Shown: one piece after another, positions 26,431 to 37,318 of the stretch
Position numbering within the stretch: the stretch's first letter is position 1
Layout of the letters: each line of letters starts with the position of its first letter
Assembly (NCBI GenBank): GCA_937873665.1
Contig: CALMYW010000394.1
Span: 744,001-808,000, forward strand
DNA from: an uncultured Sphingorhabdus sp.
GTDB taxonomy: Bacteria > Pseudomonadota > Alphaproteobacteria > Sphingomonadales > Sphingomonadaceae
Direction of reading: 5' to 3'
DNA: 64,000 nt
The notes under the pieces: generated by a model
The model's database searches: none
The model's input: only the letters and a program-made list of their open reading frames with translations
Told to the model about the DNA's origin: nothing
Program-made: the position numbers and the translations under genes

Positions 26431-27228
26431 TCATCCTTTCGCAATGCCCGCAATCAGCAATGAAGAATCTCGCTCCACGTGAATTTGTTCTAGCGAATCA
26501 ACCATGATGCAATCGCCGCGATTCATTGGCACTCCATTCAGCATCGAATGTCCTGAAATCGGCACGATCCAATGGGATCCACTCGTTTTAATGGTGCCTT
26601 TTCCTGCATCATCCACTATATGGTGAAACCAGAAATGTGGTCCTTCAGCCAGTTTCAGATTGCCCGAAACATTCCCAGACCGCGCATCCTTATAAGGCAC
26701 CGGAATCGCCACAGAGACGCCATCTTCAAGGTGCAATTCGCGCGGGCGTCCATAATCGTACAGGCGATAGGTGATGTCCGCAGGTTGCTGAACCTCGACC
26801 AGCGTGATGCCTGCGCCAATGGCATGAACTGTGCCCGCCGGGATATAGAAATAGTCGCCAGCGCGCACAGTCTTCCAGTCGAGAAGCTCTTCGATTTCTC
26901 CGGAGAGTGAGGCAGCCCTCAATTCGTCAGCCGACAGCACCCGCTTCGTGCCAATGCCCAATACCGCACCCGGCTCGGCGTCGACAATATACCAGCATTC
27001 TTCCTTGCCCGAAGGCAATCCTCGCCGCCTTGCATCCGCCTCCGAGGGATGGACCTGGATCGACAGTTTTTCCGAAGTGAACATCCATTTGACCAGCAGC
27101 GGAAGCGGTGTTTGCCCGACGCCATTATACCAGATTTCGCCGATCCGCTGCCCGCCGAGCGCGCCAAATTCAGGCGGGAGGTCATCCCGCCCCCAGGGCT
27201 TTTCAACAAATTGGCGTTCCAGAAACAT
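26431..27228 (-). CDS. manA: Mannose-6-phosphate isomerase, class I
   Basis: 265 residues from the ATG at 27228, with AAGGGAG upstream. Interconverts fructose 6-phosphate and mannose 6-phosphate, feeding GDP-mannose synthesis together with a phosphomannomutase (one starts at 324). The cupin zinc ligands are visible: [18 protein letters not shown] and [22 protein letters not shown] is the usual opening. It is shorter than the E. coli enzyme, as in many alphaproteobacteria. Confidence 0.92.
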   Translation of the reverse strand: MFLERQFVEKPWGRDDLPPEFGALGGQRIGEIWYNGVGQTPLPLLVKWMFTSEKLSIQVHPSEADARRRGLPSGKEECWYIVDAEPGAVLGIGTKRVLSADELRAASLSGEIEELLDWKTVRAGDYFYIPAGTVHAIGAGITLVEVQQPADITYRLYDYGRPRELHLEDGVSVAIPVPYKDARSGNVSGNLKLAEGPHFWFHHIVDDAGKGTIKTSGSHWIVPISGHSMLNGVPMNRGDCIMVDSLEQIHVERDSSLLIAGIAKG

Positions 27229-27361
27229 CGAAACTCCCTTTAGCAGCAACAGCTTACCATATCCTATCCAACTTTCCGCTTTGGAAATCCGCAAAGTCTC
27301 GCTAGGGCCCGGCGAACAATATAACTCTCCCCGGGCACCATTGTTCACTCTGGAGCCAAAA

Positions 27362-29446
27362 ATGACAGTCTATGTAAACCGCGCCGGATTGCAGGTTGCG
27401 TCCGCCCTCGCCGAATTTGTCGAAGCCAAAGCACTGCCGGGAACAGGTGTGCAGGCCGATGCGCTCTGGCAAGGTCTGGCCGACATTCTCACGCGCTTCG
27501 TCCCCGTCAACCGCGCCTTGCTCGCCAAGCGTGATGATTTGCAGGCAAAGCTTGATGCGTGGCACAAGGCCAATCCAGGGCCGATTGCGGACATGGCTGC
27601 CTATAAGGCCTATCTGACTGAAATCGGTTATCTGGTCCCCGAACCCACCGGCTTCAAAATCGGTACGCAGAATGTCGACGCCGAAATCGCGACCATGGCA
27701 GGCCCGCAGCTCGTGGTGCCTGCGCTTAACGACCGCTTCGTCCTCAACGCCGCCAATGCGCGCTGGGGCAGCCTTTACGATGCGCTTTACGGCACCGACG
27801 TGCTTGATGCGCCCGCAGCGCGGCCGGGTGGCTATGACACTGCGCGCGGCGATGCGGTGATCGCCTATGCACGCAAATTCCTCGACTCCGCAGTTCCACT
27901 TGCCAGCGGCAGCTGGGCCGATTGGGATGGCGGCGACCTGCAGCTTGCCGATCCGGCAATCCCGATCATCCGTCGCGGTGACGATATCCTGCTGCGCAAC
28001 AACGGCCTTGGCATCGAAATCGTCATCGACCGTAATCATCCGGTCGGGAAGACCGACAAAGCAGGTATTGCGGACGTCATCCTTGAAGCCGCGCTGACCA
28101 CGATTATCGACCTTGAGGATTCGGTCGCGGCGGTCGACGCCGAAGACAAGGTCAAGGGTTACACCAACTGGCTCGGCCTGATGCGCGGAGACCTGACCGC
28201 GAGCTTTGACAAGGGCGGGAAAACCATGACCCGCGCGCTCGAAGACGACCGCGAATGGGATGAGGAACTGCTCCACGGCCGCTCGGTAATGTTCGTACGC
28301 AATGTCGGCCATTTGATGACCAACCCGGCGGCACGGCTGCCCGATGGCAGCGAAGCGCCCGAGGGCATACTCGACGCAGTCTTCACATCGCTCTGCGCGA
28401 TGCACGACCTGCTTGGCCTCGGCAAATATCGCAACAGCCGCGCGGGCAGCATCTATATCGTCAAGCCCAAACAGCATGGCCCCGAAGAATGCGCCTTTAC
28501 CAACGACCTGTTTGACGCGGTCGAAGATCTGCTCGGTCTCGACCGGCACACGATCAAGGTTGGCGTGATGGACGAGGAACGCCGCACCAGCGCGAACCTT
28601 GCGGCGTGCATATATGCGGTGAAGGACCGCATCGTCTTCATCAACACCGGCTTCCTTGATCGTACCGGTGACGAGATGCATACCGCGATGCAGGCCGGCC
28701 CGATGATCCGCAAGGCGGACATGAAGACGAGCGCATGGATTCAGGCCTATGAAGCGCGCAACGTGCAGATCGGCCTTGCCGCCGGACTGTCGGGCAAGGC
28801 GCAGATCGGCAAAGGCATGTGGGCCGCACCCGACATGATGAAGGATATGATGACGCAAAAAATCGGCCATCCCAAATCGGGCGCAAACACCGCATGGGTC
28901 CCCTCACCCACCGCCGCGACCCTGCACGCGATGCATTATCATATGGTCGATGTGTTCGAAGAGCAGAAGGAACTGGCGAGCAAGGAAACGCCTGCGCTCG
29001 ACGCACTGCTCACCATTCCCGCGGTGCCACGCGGCCACAACTGGTCTGCCGAGGAAGTGCGGCAGGAGCTGGAAAACAACGCGCAGGGCATATTAGGCTA
29101 TGTCGTGCGCTGGATCGATCAGGGCATTGGCTGTTCCAAGGTTCCCGACATCCACGATATCGGCTTGATGGAAGACCGCGCCACGCTGCGCATTTCTTCC
29201 CAGCATATCGCCAACTGGCTGCTTCACGGCGTCTGCACCCCCGAACAGGTTGACGCCGCCTTCGCCAAAATGGCCGCCAAGGTCGACGCGCAGAATGCCG
29301 GCGATGCGCTGTACGAAAAGCTTGAAGGCAACAGCATCGCCCTCAAGGCCGCCCGGGCATTGGTCTATGAAGGCGTTGCCCAGCCCAGCGGCTATACCGA
29401 GCCGTTGCTGCACAAATTCCGGCTGGAGAAGAAGGCGGCGGCATAA
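27362..29446 (+). CDS. glcB: Malate synthase G
   Basis: 694 residues from the ATG at 27362; the open frame extends upstream over manA without homology. Condenses glyoxylate with acetyl-CoA to malate in the glyoxylate bypass, enabling growth on acetate or fatty acids. [38 protein letters not shown] and [14 protein letters not shown] are family signatures. No isocitrate lyase is in the window. Its presence fits an organism that oxidises alkanes through a CYP153. Confidence 0.96.
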   Translation: MTVYVNRAGLQVASALAEFVEAKALPGTGVQADALWQGLADILTRFVPVNRALLAKRDDLQAKLDAWHKANPGPIADMAAYKAYLTEIGYLVPEPTGFKIGTQNVDAEIATMAGPQLVVPALNDRFVLNAANARWGSLYDALYGTDVLDAPAARPGGYDTARGDAVIAYARKFLDSAVPLASGSWADWDGGDLQLADPAIPIIRRGDDILLRNNGLGIEIVIDRNHPVGKTDKAGIADVILEAALTTIIDLEDSVAAVDAEDKVKGYTNWLGLMRGDLTASFDKGGKTMTRALEDDREWDEELLHGRSVMFVRNVGHLMTNPAARLPDGSEAPEGILDAVFTSLCAMHDLLGLGKYRNSRAGSIYIVKPKQHGPEECAFTNDLFDAVEDLLGLDRHTIKVGVMDEERRTSANLAACIYAVKDRIVFINTGFLDRTGDEMHTAMQAGPMIRKADMKTSAWIQAYEARNVQIGLAAGLSGKAQIGKGMWAAPDMMKDMMTQKIGHPKSGANTAWVPSPTAATLHAMHYHMVDVFEEQKELASKETPALDALLTIPAVPRGHNWSAEEVRQELENNAQGILGYVVRWIDQGIGCSKVPDIHDIGLMEDRATLRISSQHIANWLLHGVCTPEQVDAAFAKMAAKVDAQNAGDALYEKLEGNSIALKAARALVYEGVAQPSGYTEPLLHKFRLEKKAAA

Positions 29447-29472
29447 TAGCCCGATGCCGTAATAAAAAATAT

Positions 29473-29559
29473 CGTCACTCCCGCGTAGGCGGGGGTCCAT
29501 CACCGGCGGCAAAAATTTCATCGGCGGGTGATGGATTCCCGCCTTCGCGGGAAAGACGA
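29473..29559. repeat. Palindromic repeat, family B, copy 1
   Basis: Inverted arms built on CCCGCC-TCGCGGG, with an inner inverted pair TCCATCACC / GGTGATGGA around a short centre. Copies are at 33439-33524 (nearly the same throughout) and 51181-51266 (diverged). Sits in the gap between glcB and the M48 gene, which are convergent. Confidence 0.8.
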
Positions 29560-29595
29560 ATGTGGGGCACGAATAGTTGGATAGGCATGACCTTA

Positions 29596-30768
29596 TTACT
29601 TCTTCGTGGTAGCCCCTAGCCCCTTCGCCTTCCACTCCATCGAATTGCGCACCCGCCATTCAACGCTCGGGTGGGTGTAGAACAGGGATTCCTGCAAGGC
29701 GCTCGGGCGCGGATAGCGGTATTCGGCAGTTTTAACCAAGGCACTGGCTAGTGCATCCGGCAGATTCACGTGCTTGAGGGAATAATTGTCTGCCTCACGC
29801 TCACCAGCACGAACAACGGCATTCATGGCTGGCTGGGCGAACAAGCCCAGAAAGCCGACCAGGAAAATCAGGATCGGCAAACCGACTGGATCGCCAATGT
29901 GTGCGTTGCTGCCAAACAGTCGGGCGAAACGCGGGAACAGGCGGTCGGCAAGGAAAAACAGCACCATCGCGAGCAACACCAGCACGCCCACCATCCGCCA
30001 GATATGGCCGCTGACATAATGGCCGATTTCATGGCCTGTCACCGCCTTCACCTCGTCAAGCGACGCGCCCTTCAACGCGACATCCGAAATCGCGATCCGC
30101 TTTGAACCAAACAGTCCAGAGACATTGGCCGTAAAATTGTTCGATTGGCGCGAGCCATCATAAACAAAGATGCGATCGGCAGGGATGCCCGCCTCCGCCG
30201 CCATATCGACGAGGGCTGCCTTAACAGGGCCATCCTGAAGCGGCTTATATTCGTTGAACAGTGGTTCGATCAGTACAGGCGAGAGAATCATCGTTGCTGC
30301 GCCAGCAAAAGCCGCCAGCCCACCTGACCAGAGCCACCAGCGTTTCCCGGCCTTGCGGATCAGCGCATAAATGCCAAGGAAAAACAACGCGCCGAGAAGG
30401 CTCGACAGCAACGTTCCGATCGCATTCTGCATTAGAAAGTCCCCAAGTGGCTGGCTGGTACGGCCATAGGATTTTTCGAAACCCCATTCCTGATAGATGC
30501 CCCAAGGCAAGCCAATAAGGGCTGAAGCGAGGAAATAGGTGACGCCCACCAGCCATGTCCGCAGCCCCCAGCCGCGCGTGTCGAGTTTCGCCGAAACCTT
30601 GTCGAGAATGCCCAGCCGGACAATGATCCAAGTCACCACGGCAGATGCCAGCAGCCCCCACAGCAGCATCCAATGGCTCGCGCTGGTATAATCCGCCGCC
30701 TTCTGCAGCACCTCTGGCCCCAAACTGTCAATGTAACGCGCGGTTTCCGCTGCCGGATTGAATGCCAT
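29596..30768 (-). CDS. M48 family (Ste24-like) membrane metalloprotease
   Basis: 390 residues with about six transmembrane helices. HEIGHYVSGH near residue 247 is the HExxH zinc site, and EREADNYS supplies the third ligand. FVYDGSRQSNNFTANVSGLF and the C-terminal YTHPSVEWRV are typical of the CAAX prenyl protease Ste24 branch, and the length fits. In bacteria such enzymes cut membrane proteins for quality control rather than prenyl peptides. A single gene. Confidence 0.93.
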   Translation of the reverse strand: MAFNPAAETARYIDSLGPEVLQKAADYTSASHWMLLWGLLASAVVTWIIVRLGILDKVSAKLDTRGWGLRTWLVGVTYFLASALIGLPWGIYQEWGFEKSYGRTSQPLGDFLMQNAIGTLLSSLLGALFFLGIYALIRKAGKRWWLWSGGLAAFAGAATMILSPVLIEPLFNEYKPLQDGPVKAALVDMAAEAGIPADRIFVYDGSRQSNNFTANVSGLFGSKRIAISDVALKGASLDEVKAVTGHEIGHYVSGHIWRMVGVLVLLAMVLFFLADRLFPRFARLFGSNAHIGDPVGLPILIFLVGFLGLFAQPAMNAVVRAGEREADNYSLKHVNLPDALASALVKTAEYRYPRPSALQESLFYTHPSVEWRVRNSMEWKAKGLGATTKK

Positions 30769-30873
30769 GCTATTTCCTCCTGATGGTGTATTGCCTATGT
30801 CATACAGCCCAGATAGGCAAGTGGCTTGCCTCGCATCGCGCCAAATGGTTTATTCGCGCGTATGTGGAGGGTT

Positions 30874-31275
30874 ATGATCCTGTATGGATTGGCGCTGGCG
30901 GGCGGGGCATTGTTGCTCGAATGGCTCGATTACAAGCATGCGGTGCGGGCCTGGTCGACCGAATTTTATGTTGGCATCGTCGCCGTCCTCTTCGTGGTTT
31001 TGGGGATCTGGGTTGGCAATCGGCTGACTGCACGGCCGCGCGGACCTGCATTCGAACGCAATATTGCCGCGATCCGGTCGCTCGGCATCAGCGATCGCGA
31101 ATGCGAGGTGCTCGATCTGCTTGCCTCGGGCGCGGCGAACAAAGTGATTGCGCGGCGGCTCGGCATCTCCCCTAATACCGTGAAGACCCATGTCGCAAGG
31201 CTGTTTGAAAAGCTGGAGGCTGCCAACCGGACCGAGGCGATCCACAAAGCACGAACGCTGGATATATTGCCGTAA
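30874..31275 (+). CDS. Membrane-anchored LuxR-type regulator
   Basis: 133 residues from the ATG at 30874 (GAGGG upstream). Two N-terminal helices (about 1-17 and 30-48) anchor it in the membrane, then a linker, then a LuxR HTH: ISDRECEVLDLLASGAANKV, ISPNTVKTHVARLFEKLEA. A one-component membrane regulator. It is followed 94 bases on by a DUF4199 gene; this pairing suggests it controls or is controlled by that protein. Confidence 0.85.
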   Translation: MILYGLALAGGALLLEWLDYKHAVRAWSTEFYVGIVAVLFVVLGIWVGNRLTARPRGPAFERNIAAIRSLGISDRECEVLDLLASGAANKVIARRLGISPNTVKTHVARLFEKLEAANRTEAIHKARTLDILP

Positions 31276-31369
31276 AAATGGACGAGAGTGCGCCAATCAC
31301 CCGTTTGGGCGATAGCCTGCATCGTTGAGGCGGCTTAGCTCCGGCCCGTCCAGAAAAAGGAGACAGGAT

Positions 31370-31903
31370 ATGGGACGGATTATCGGAATTTACGGCACTA
31401 TAAGCGGTTTGGTGCTTGCCAGCAGTTTCCTGGTCGGGTGGCTGATGGGTGCGGAGATCGACGATCATAATGTGTTCGTTGGCTACTCCATCATGCTGCT
31501 CGCACTGAGCATGGTGTTTATCGGCGTGAAAAAATATCGCGACACGGCATTGGGCGGTGTGATCCGCTTCTGGCCCGCGGTTGGCGTCGGGCTGGGCATC
31601 GCGGCGGTGGCGTCGCTATTTTATGTGATCGGCTGGGAAATCTATATGTACGCCACCGATTACAGCTTCATGCGCGCTTATGTAGACAGCACAATCGCGG
31701 CCAAACAGGCGGCAGGTGCTCCGGCGGCTGAAATCGCCAAATTCACCGCCGAGATGAAGGCATTCGAGGCACAATATGCCAACCCGCTGTTCCGCATTGC
31801 AATCACCCTGGCCGAAATTGCACCTGTAGGGATGCTGGTTGCATTGATTAGCGCCGCGCTGCTCCGCAAAAGCAACTTCATGCCGGCAAAAGCTGCAGTC
31901 TAG
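31370..31903 (+). CDS. DUF4199-family membrane protein
   Basis: 177 residues from the ATG at 31370, with AAGGAG upstream. Four transmembrane helices: two at the N-terminus, one near residues 63-85, one near the C-terminus. YGTISGLVLASSFLVGWLMG and the IGVKKYRD loop match DUF4199 proteins. Function unknown. A terminator-like hairpin follows at 31916. Confidence 0.82.
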   Translation: MGRIIGIYGTISGLVLASSFLVGWLMGAEIDDHNVFVGYSIMLLALSMVFIGVKKYRDTALGGVIRFWPAVGVGLGIAAVASLFYVIGWEIYMYATDYSFMRAYVDSTIAAKQAAGAPAAEIAKFTAEMKAFEAQYANPLFRIAITLAEIAPVGMLVALISAALLRKSNFMPAKAAV

Positions 31904-31915
31904 GTTGCCGTATAA

Positions 31916-31945
31916 CCTCCCCTCCCGCTTGCGGGAGGGGGATTT
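31916..31945 (+). terminator. Terminator of the LuxR-DUF4199 pair (also a repeat core)
   Basis: CCTCCCGCTTGCGGGAGGGG forms a strong hairpin followed by GATTTT, right after the DUF4199 stop. The same 20-base core is one arm of the element inserted in uvrA at 40477-40559, so this terminator probably derives from that mobile repeat family. Confidence 0.7.
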
Positions 31946-31960
31946 TGTAGCATCAGTCTT

Positions 31961-32914
<954 letters not shown>

Positions 32915-33066
32915 TTAGAGAATCCTGCTGCTATTCGCAGCGGACATAGGGAGCGCGCTTGCATAGGCCAAGGCCCTCAAATCGTTTGTCCACAAAAAGA
33001 GGCTTCCCTTAACGTAAGGGCGCTTTTATCAGGCCCGCGAAACAGTTTCGAACAGGGGAGTCCCGC

Positions 33067-33384
33067 ATGCCCAAAATTACCGTCATTTCTCGCAATGGAT
33101 CAGCGCGCGATGTAGAGGCCGAAAATGGCCTGTCGCTGATGGAAGTGATCCGCGACAATGGCTTTGACGAGCTGCTGGCGCTGTGCGGCGGCTGCTGCAG
33201 CTGCGCGACCTGCCACGTCTTTGTCGACAGCGCCTTTGCCGACAAGGTTCCGGCAATGAGCGAGGACGAGAATGACCTGCTCGATTCGACCGACAGCCGC
33301 AACGAAAGCTCGCGCCTGTCGTGCCAGATCCAGATGAACGACAGCCTCGAAGGCCTGGTCGTCACCATCGCGCCGGAAGATTGA
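33067..33384 (+). CDS. Adrenodoxin-type 2Fe-2S ferredoxin
   Basis: 105 residues. A one-electron carrier with cluster cysteines in [13 protein letters not shown] and a fourth Cys in RLSCQIQ; the spacing is that of adrenodoxin/putidaredoxin ferredoxins, which serve P450s and Fe-S assembly. No reductase gene is adjacent. Two P450 genes in the window, including a CYP153, make it a plausible electron donor; Fe-S biogenesis (Fdx) is the alternative, though no isc genes are near. Confidence 0.93.
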   Translation: MPKITVISRNGSARDVEAENGLSLMEVIRDNGFDELLALCGGCCSCATCHVFVDSAFADKVPAMSEDENDLLDSTDSRNESSRLSCQIQMNDSLEGLVVTIAPED

Positions 33385-33438
33385 TTCAAACTTTACCTCA
33401 ATACTGAAAGCACACACTCAAGGTCATTTTGTATATTC

Positions 33439-33524
33439 GCCACCCCCGCGAATGCGGGGGTCCATCACCGGCGGAATAAATTTCATCGACGGGTGATGGA
33501 TTCCCGCCTTCGCGGGAATGACGA
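33439..33524. repeat. Palindromic repeat, family B, copy 2
   Basis: Nearly identical to the copy at 29473 across the middle: TCCATCACCGGCGG, an AAATTTCATCG centre, GGTGATGGATTCCCGCC. It lies between the ferredoxin and the convergent nucleoside transporter gene. Confidence 0.8.
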
Positions 33525-33559
33525 GTTTGAGTTGCGTCGGGGAGTCGCGTCACTTCCGC

Positions 33560-34825
33560 TCAAACCGCCGTCACCAACCCGATGGCCGCGCCGGTCATCG
33601 CCGAGGCGAGATTTCCGGCAACCCAGCTTTTCATCCCCAGCGCCGCGGCCTCGCCCCGGCGTTCGGGACAGAGCGTGCCGATGGTCGAGACCAGCAGGCC
33701 CACACTGGCCAGATTGGCGACGCCGCACAGCGCATAAGTGACGATCAACTGGCTGCGCGGTGCCAATTCCCCCGCAGGCAAGGCCGCCAAATCGAGATAG
33801 GCGACATATTCGTTGAGGATCGCCTTGGTACCCATCAGCGCACCTGCCGTCGGTGCCTCGTTCCACGGCACGCCGATCGCCCACATTAGCGGCGCGAACA
33901 GCCAGCCGAACATGCGGTGCAACGTCAGTTCCTCACCCCCCACCAGCGGCAATATGCTGAGCATCTGGTCGACCAGCGCGACCAACGCGAAGACGACAAT
34001 GATCACACCGATCACCGCGAGGAACAGTTGCACCCCGTCCATCGTCCCGCGGATGATCGCGTCGATGCTGCTGTAATATTTCAGACTGGTATCGTCAGGG
34101 TCGGTCGCAGTCTTGCCGTCGCCCGGCACCATCAATCGTGCGATCAGCACGGCTGCGGGCAGCGAGATCAGCGAGGCGGAGATCATGTGCCCGACAGCAT
34201 GGGGAACGGTCTTTGACAACGTGGTGGCATAGAGGATCAGGATCGCACCCGATATCGTCGACATGGTCAGCACCATCACCATGAACAATTCGCTGCGGCT
34301 CATCCGCTCGAAATAGGCGCGCAGCACGAGCGGTGCCTCGACCACGCCAAGGAAGATATTCGCTCCGCCACCAAGACCGACCACACCGCTGACGCCCAAT
34401 GTCCGCTGCAACGCCCAGCTCAGGCCGCGCACAATCCACGACAGGATTTTCCAATGCCAGAGCAAGGCCGAAATCGCGGAAAAGACGATCACCAGCGGCA
34501 GGATCTGGAAAGCGATGATCAGCGGTGGCTGGCTGCCCTCAGCCACCGGAAACGGCAAAGGCGCGCCACCCAGATAGCCGAACATATAGCTCGACCCCAC
34601 CAGCGTCGCTTTCTCGATCGCCTGCACGGCATGGTTAGCAACGCCAATCGCATCCCAGACAAACGGCACCCGCACGATAAACAGCGCGAGTGCAAGTTGC
34701 AGCAGCAATGCTCCGCCAATCCAGCGCCAGCCGGGGAGCTGCTTCCGGTTTTCCGAAAATACCCATGCCAGCAGAACGATCAGGGCAACGCCCAACAGCC
34801 CCTGGAGCTGTGCAAAAATCGCCAA
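33560..34825 (-). CDS. Concentrative nucleoside transporter (NupC/CNT)
   Basis: 421 residues, about nine or more helices. Imports nucleosides with H+ or Na+. LALALFIVRVPF, the GGAPLPFPV section, the central GLGGGANIFLGVVEAPLVLR, and MSTISGAILILYA are CNT signatures (the GGAN...ApllI type region binds substrate). Its start is four bases from the end of the NUDIX gene upstream, so they form an operon that could salvage and sanitise nucleotides. Confidence 0.95.
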   Translation of the reverse strand: MAIFAQLQGLLGVALIVLLAWVFSENRKQLPGWRWIGGALLLQLALALFIVRVPFVWDAIGVANHAVQAIEKATLVGSSYMFGYLGGAPLPFPVAEGSQPPLIIAFQILPLVIVFSAISALLWHWKILSWIVRGLSWALQRTLGVSGVVGLGGGANIFLGVVEAPLVLRAYFERMSRSELFMVMVLTMSTISGAILILYATTLSKTVPHAVGHMISASLISLPAAVLIARLMVPGDGKTATDPDDTSLKYYSSIDAIIRGTMDGVQLFLAVIGVIIVVFALVALVDQMLSILPLVGGEELTLHRMFGWLFAPLMWAIGVPWNEAPTAGALMGTKAILNEYVAYLDLAALPAGELAPRSQLIVTYALCGVANLASVGLLVSTIGTLCPERRGEAAALGMKSWVAGNLASAMTGAAIGLVTAV

Positions 34826-34829
34826 GCGC

Positions 34830-35630
34830 CTAGCCGCGGGTCGCGGTGGTCATCGCCTCGGCAACCACCGGATAGCCATGGCCTTCGGGGATGCAGATAT
34901 GCGGCACGCCATCGCGCTCCTCGACATAGGTAAGCAACAGCTTCACCGGATAGTCGGCAGCATGCGCAGCAGCATCGTCAAAACTTTCGAACAGCGCCAG
35001 CCGCTCCAGATTGCGCACCGTGGGGAAAATGGCCTTGACCTCTTTGCGCGCAATCTTGTCGAGAATGCCCGGCGCGCTATCCCAGAAGAGCATGCGGTTT
35101 TCGGTGTTGTCGACCACGGCAGGCAAATGCGCATCGCCTGCATTGAGCAGATAGAAGCGGGTATCGAACACGCGCGTCTCCAGATTGGGCGGGCGCCAGC
35201 GGGCCCAAGGAACCAGCCTGTCGAGTTGTGGCGTCCAGCCATTATCGTCGCAGATTTCCTTCAGGCTCGCGCCGTCATGCAGCGCGGCGCGCGCCTCGGC
35301 GCAATCGGCTGCATCAACGACGCCATCCAGCGCAAGAGCAAGGCCTGCCTCTTCAATCGTTTCGCGGATTACCGCCAACCGCGCAGCGGCTTCGTGCAGA
35401 TCAAGCCCATGGTCGATGATCCCCGCATAAGCGCGGTCGTGATCGTCGACCTTCCCACCCGGAAAAACAACCATCCCCCCGGCAAAGGCCATCGACTTCA
35501 CCCGCTCGACCATCAGGATCAGCGGCGGGCCGCCTTCCGGATTGTTGCGGAAAATGACCATGGTGGCGGCGGGGGTCGCGGGCGGCATGACTTCGCCGGT
35601 GACGGGGTGGATCAATAATTCTTCAGACAT
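34830..35630 (-). CDS. NUDIX hydrolase
   Basis: 266 residues from the ATG at 35630 (AAAGGGA upstream). The Nudix box ends in RETIEEAGLAL, with a GGKVDDHD strand before it and a longer insert between than in MutT. This size and N-terminal layout resembles the NUDT8/19-like CoA or nucleotide-sugar pyrophosphatase group. It hydrolyses a nucleoside diphosphate linked to another group. Co-transcribed with the CNT transporter. Confidence 0.88.
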   Translation of the reverse strand: MSEELLIHPVTGEVMPPATPAATMVIFRNNPEGGPPLILMVERVKSMAFAGGMVVFPGGKVDDHDRAYAGIIDHGLDLHEAAARLAVIRETIEEAGLALALDGVVDAADCAEARAALHDGASLKEICDDNGWTPQLDRLVPWARWRPPNLETRVFDTRFYLLNAGDAHLPAVVDNTENRMLFWDSAPGILDKIARKEVKAIFPTVRNLERLALFESFDDAAAHAADYPVKLLLTYVEERDGVPHICIPEGHGYPVVAEAMTTATRG

Positions 35631-35745
35631 CGGTCCCTTTGCAGCATGGAAAGACGCGTCTGCCAAGCTATCATTTTTTCGCGAAGGGTTTTTGTAACCC
35701 GCACGTTATAGCATCAATGGCAGTGAAGCGAAGGACCAGAGCTGA

Positions 35746-36315
35746 ATGGCGACAACCGCGCAAGCGATAGCGACCGAAAGCGATGATGCGCTGATGGTGC
35801 GTGTCGCCGCGCGCGACCCGTCTGCGCTACGCCTGCTCGCCGATCGGCATGCCGACATCCCCTGGCGGATTGCCTATCGCATGTTGAACGATGCTGCCGA
35901 GGCCGAGGATGTCGCGCAGGATGCGCTGCTGCGGCTGTGGCAATATGCCGAGCGTTGGCAGGCAGGCGGCCCCGGCGTGGCCGCATGGCTGACGCGGGTA
36001 TCGACCAATGCCTGCCTCGATCGAATCCGTCGGCGTCGCTTTGTCGGCGACGATGCGGTGCCCGAACGCGCCGATGAAAGCCCATTGACCGACGAGGCAA
36101 TCGAAGAAGATGAAGTCCGCACCGCCGTTGCCGCCTGCATTGAGGCACTGCCCGACCGGCAACGTGCAGCGATTGTGCTGACCTATTATGAGGAAAGGCA
36201 AAACAGGATGGCCGCCGACATATTGGCCATGCAGATCAAGGCGTTTGAATCGCTGCTGTTCCGCGCGCGGGCCAGCCTGCGGGACTGCGTCGAAGGCAAA
36301 GGGGTCACGGCATGA
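35746..36315 (+). CDS. ECF-type RNA polymerase sigma factor
   Basis: 189 residues. Region 2: DAAEAEDVAQDALLRLWQYAERW, which melts and reads the -10 box; region 4: LPDRQRAAIVLTYYEE, then KAFESLLFRARASLR. The linker is typical of ECF sigmas. It overlaps the next gene by four bases (ATGA), the usual sigma/anti-sigma arrangement. A TGTAACC at 35693-35699, 47 bases upstream, resembles an ECF -35 box, so self-activation is possible; I see no clear -10. Confidence 0.92.
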   Translation: MATTAQAIATESDDALMVRVAARDPSALRLLADRHADIPWRIAYRMLNDAAEAEDVAQDALLRLWQYAERWQAGGPGVAAWLTRVSTNACLDRIRRRRFVGDDAVPERADESPLTDEAIEEDEVRTAVAACIEALPDRQRAAIVLTYYEERQNRMAADILAMQIKAFESLLFRARASLRDCVEGKGVTA

Positions 36316-37265
36316 CCGATCCTGCCTTCCCGCCGCATATCGCCGCCGCGCTCGACCGGCTGACGGTTCCGCCTTTGCCGCATGGCTTTGGCGACCGACT
36401 GGCCGCACGCATCACAGCGGGTGATTTGCCTGTCGAATCTTCTTCAATCACGCCACCACTCGCTCCGGCCCGCCGACGTCTTGGCAGCGCTGGCTGGCGC
36501 CGTTCGGGGCGGATTGTCACGGTGGTCGCCGCTTTCGGTATCGCCACCGCAACCGCCGCCGCATCAGGATTTTTCGGGGAACCCGTCTATGTCCCCGTTG
36601 TAAGCGACGCACTTGCCAAGGCCAAGCTGGTAGAACTGCCCCAAAAGGATATTCCCAAGCCCAAAGCGAAACCCGCTGTCGTCAGCAAGGAAATGGTTCC
36701 AGCTAAACCGGAAACCGAACTCACCCCGAACGGACGCCAGGCGGTGCGCGCGCTATACCAGCGGCTGCGCACTGATCCCGAGTTTCGGGCACTGCCAAGG
36801 CAGGAACGTCTCGCCATCGCGCGGCAAGAAATCGAGACCATGCTCGAAAAGGGTGAGGTAACACTCCCTGAATTGCGGCGCGCGCTTGCCGAACATCGGC
36901 TGCTGCAAAATCCCGCAATCCGGCGCAAAATCGGACGCGAGCTGGCGCGCCGCGAAATGGCTCTGCGCACAGAAGCCGCGACCGGCATAATTGTCGAAGA
37001 CAAGGCCGCGAATCGGGAACAGCTGCGACAGCCCCGGATTGATCCAGCCAAGGCGGAAGCGCGACGCGAAGCATTTCGTCAATTGCCACCCGAACAGCAG
37101 GCGCGCGTCCGCGAATTGCGCGAGCAGATGCGGACAGCCGCACCTGCAGAGCGTCGCGCCATCCGCCGCGAATTGCTGGCCATCGTGCAATCAGCGTCAG
37201 CGACTTCGCCTGAAGCAGAAAAAATTGCACCCGAAAGCGAAGGGAATGGCGAGGTCGTGCGTTGA
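36312..37265 (+). CDS. Putative anti-sigma or periplasmic-sensor membrane protein
   Basis: 317 residues. The N-terminal 65 residues are cytosolic, one transmembrane helix lies near residues 73-92 (IVTVVAAFGIATATAAASGFF), and the remaining 220 residues face the periplasm. The periplasmic part is charged and helical, with the sequence RQLPPEQQARVRELREQMR, like CpxP/Spy-LTxxQ or DUF3106 proteins that sense envelope stress. The ATGA overlap with the ECF gene argues it is its anti-sigma factor; no zinc-binding anti-sigma motif is present, so the call is inference. Confidence 0.65.
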   Translation: MTDPAFPPHIAAALDRLTVPPLPHGFGDRLAARITAGDLPVESSSITPPLAPARRRLGSAGWRRSGRIVTVVAAFGIATATAAASGFFGEPVYVPVVSDALAKAKLVELPQKDIPKPKAKPAVVSKEMVPAKPETELTPNGRQAVRALYQRLRTDPEFRALPRQERLAIARQEIETMLEKGEVTLPELRRALAEHRLLQNPAIRRKIGRELARREMALRTEAATGIIVEDKAANREQLRQPRIDPAKAEARREAFRQLPPEQQARVRELREQMRTAAPAERRAIRRELLAIVQSASATSPEAEKIAPESEGNGEVVR

Positions 37266-37318
37266 CTATCTGAAGGCAGTCAAAAACGGCCTTCAATAGA
37301 CTGCAAAGGATTTGGCCC

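Noticed and set aside
27302..28870. 522-residue minus-strand ORF inside glcB
   Set aside because: A full antisense shadow of malate synthase with no recognisable motif and no RBS.
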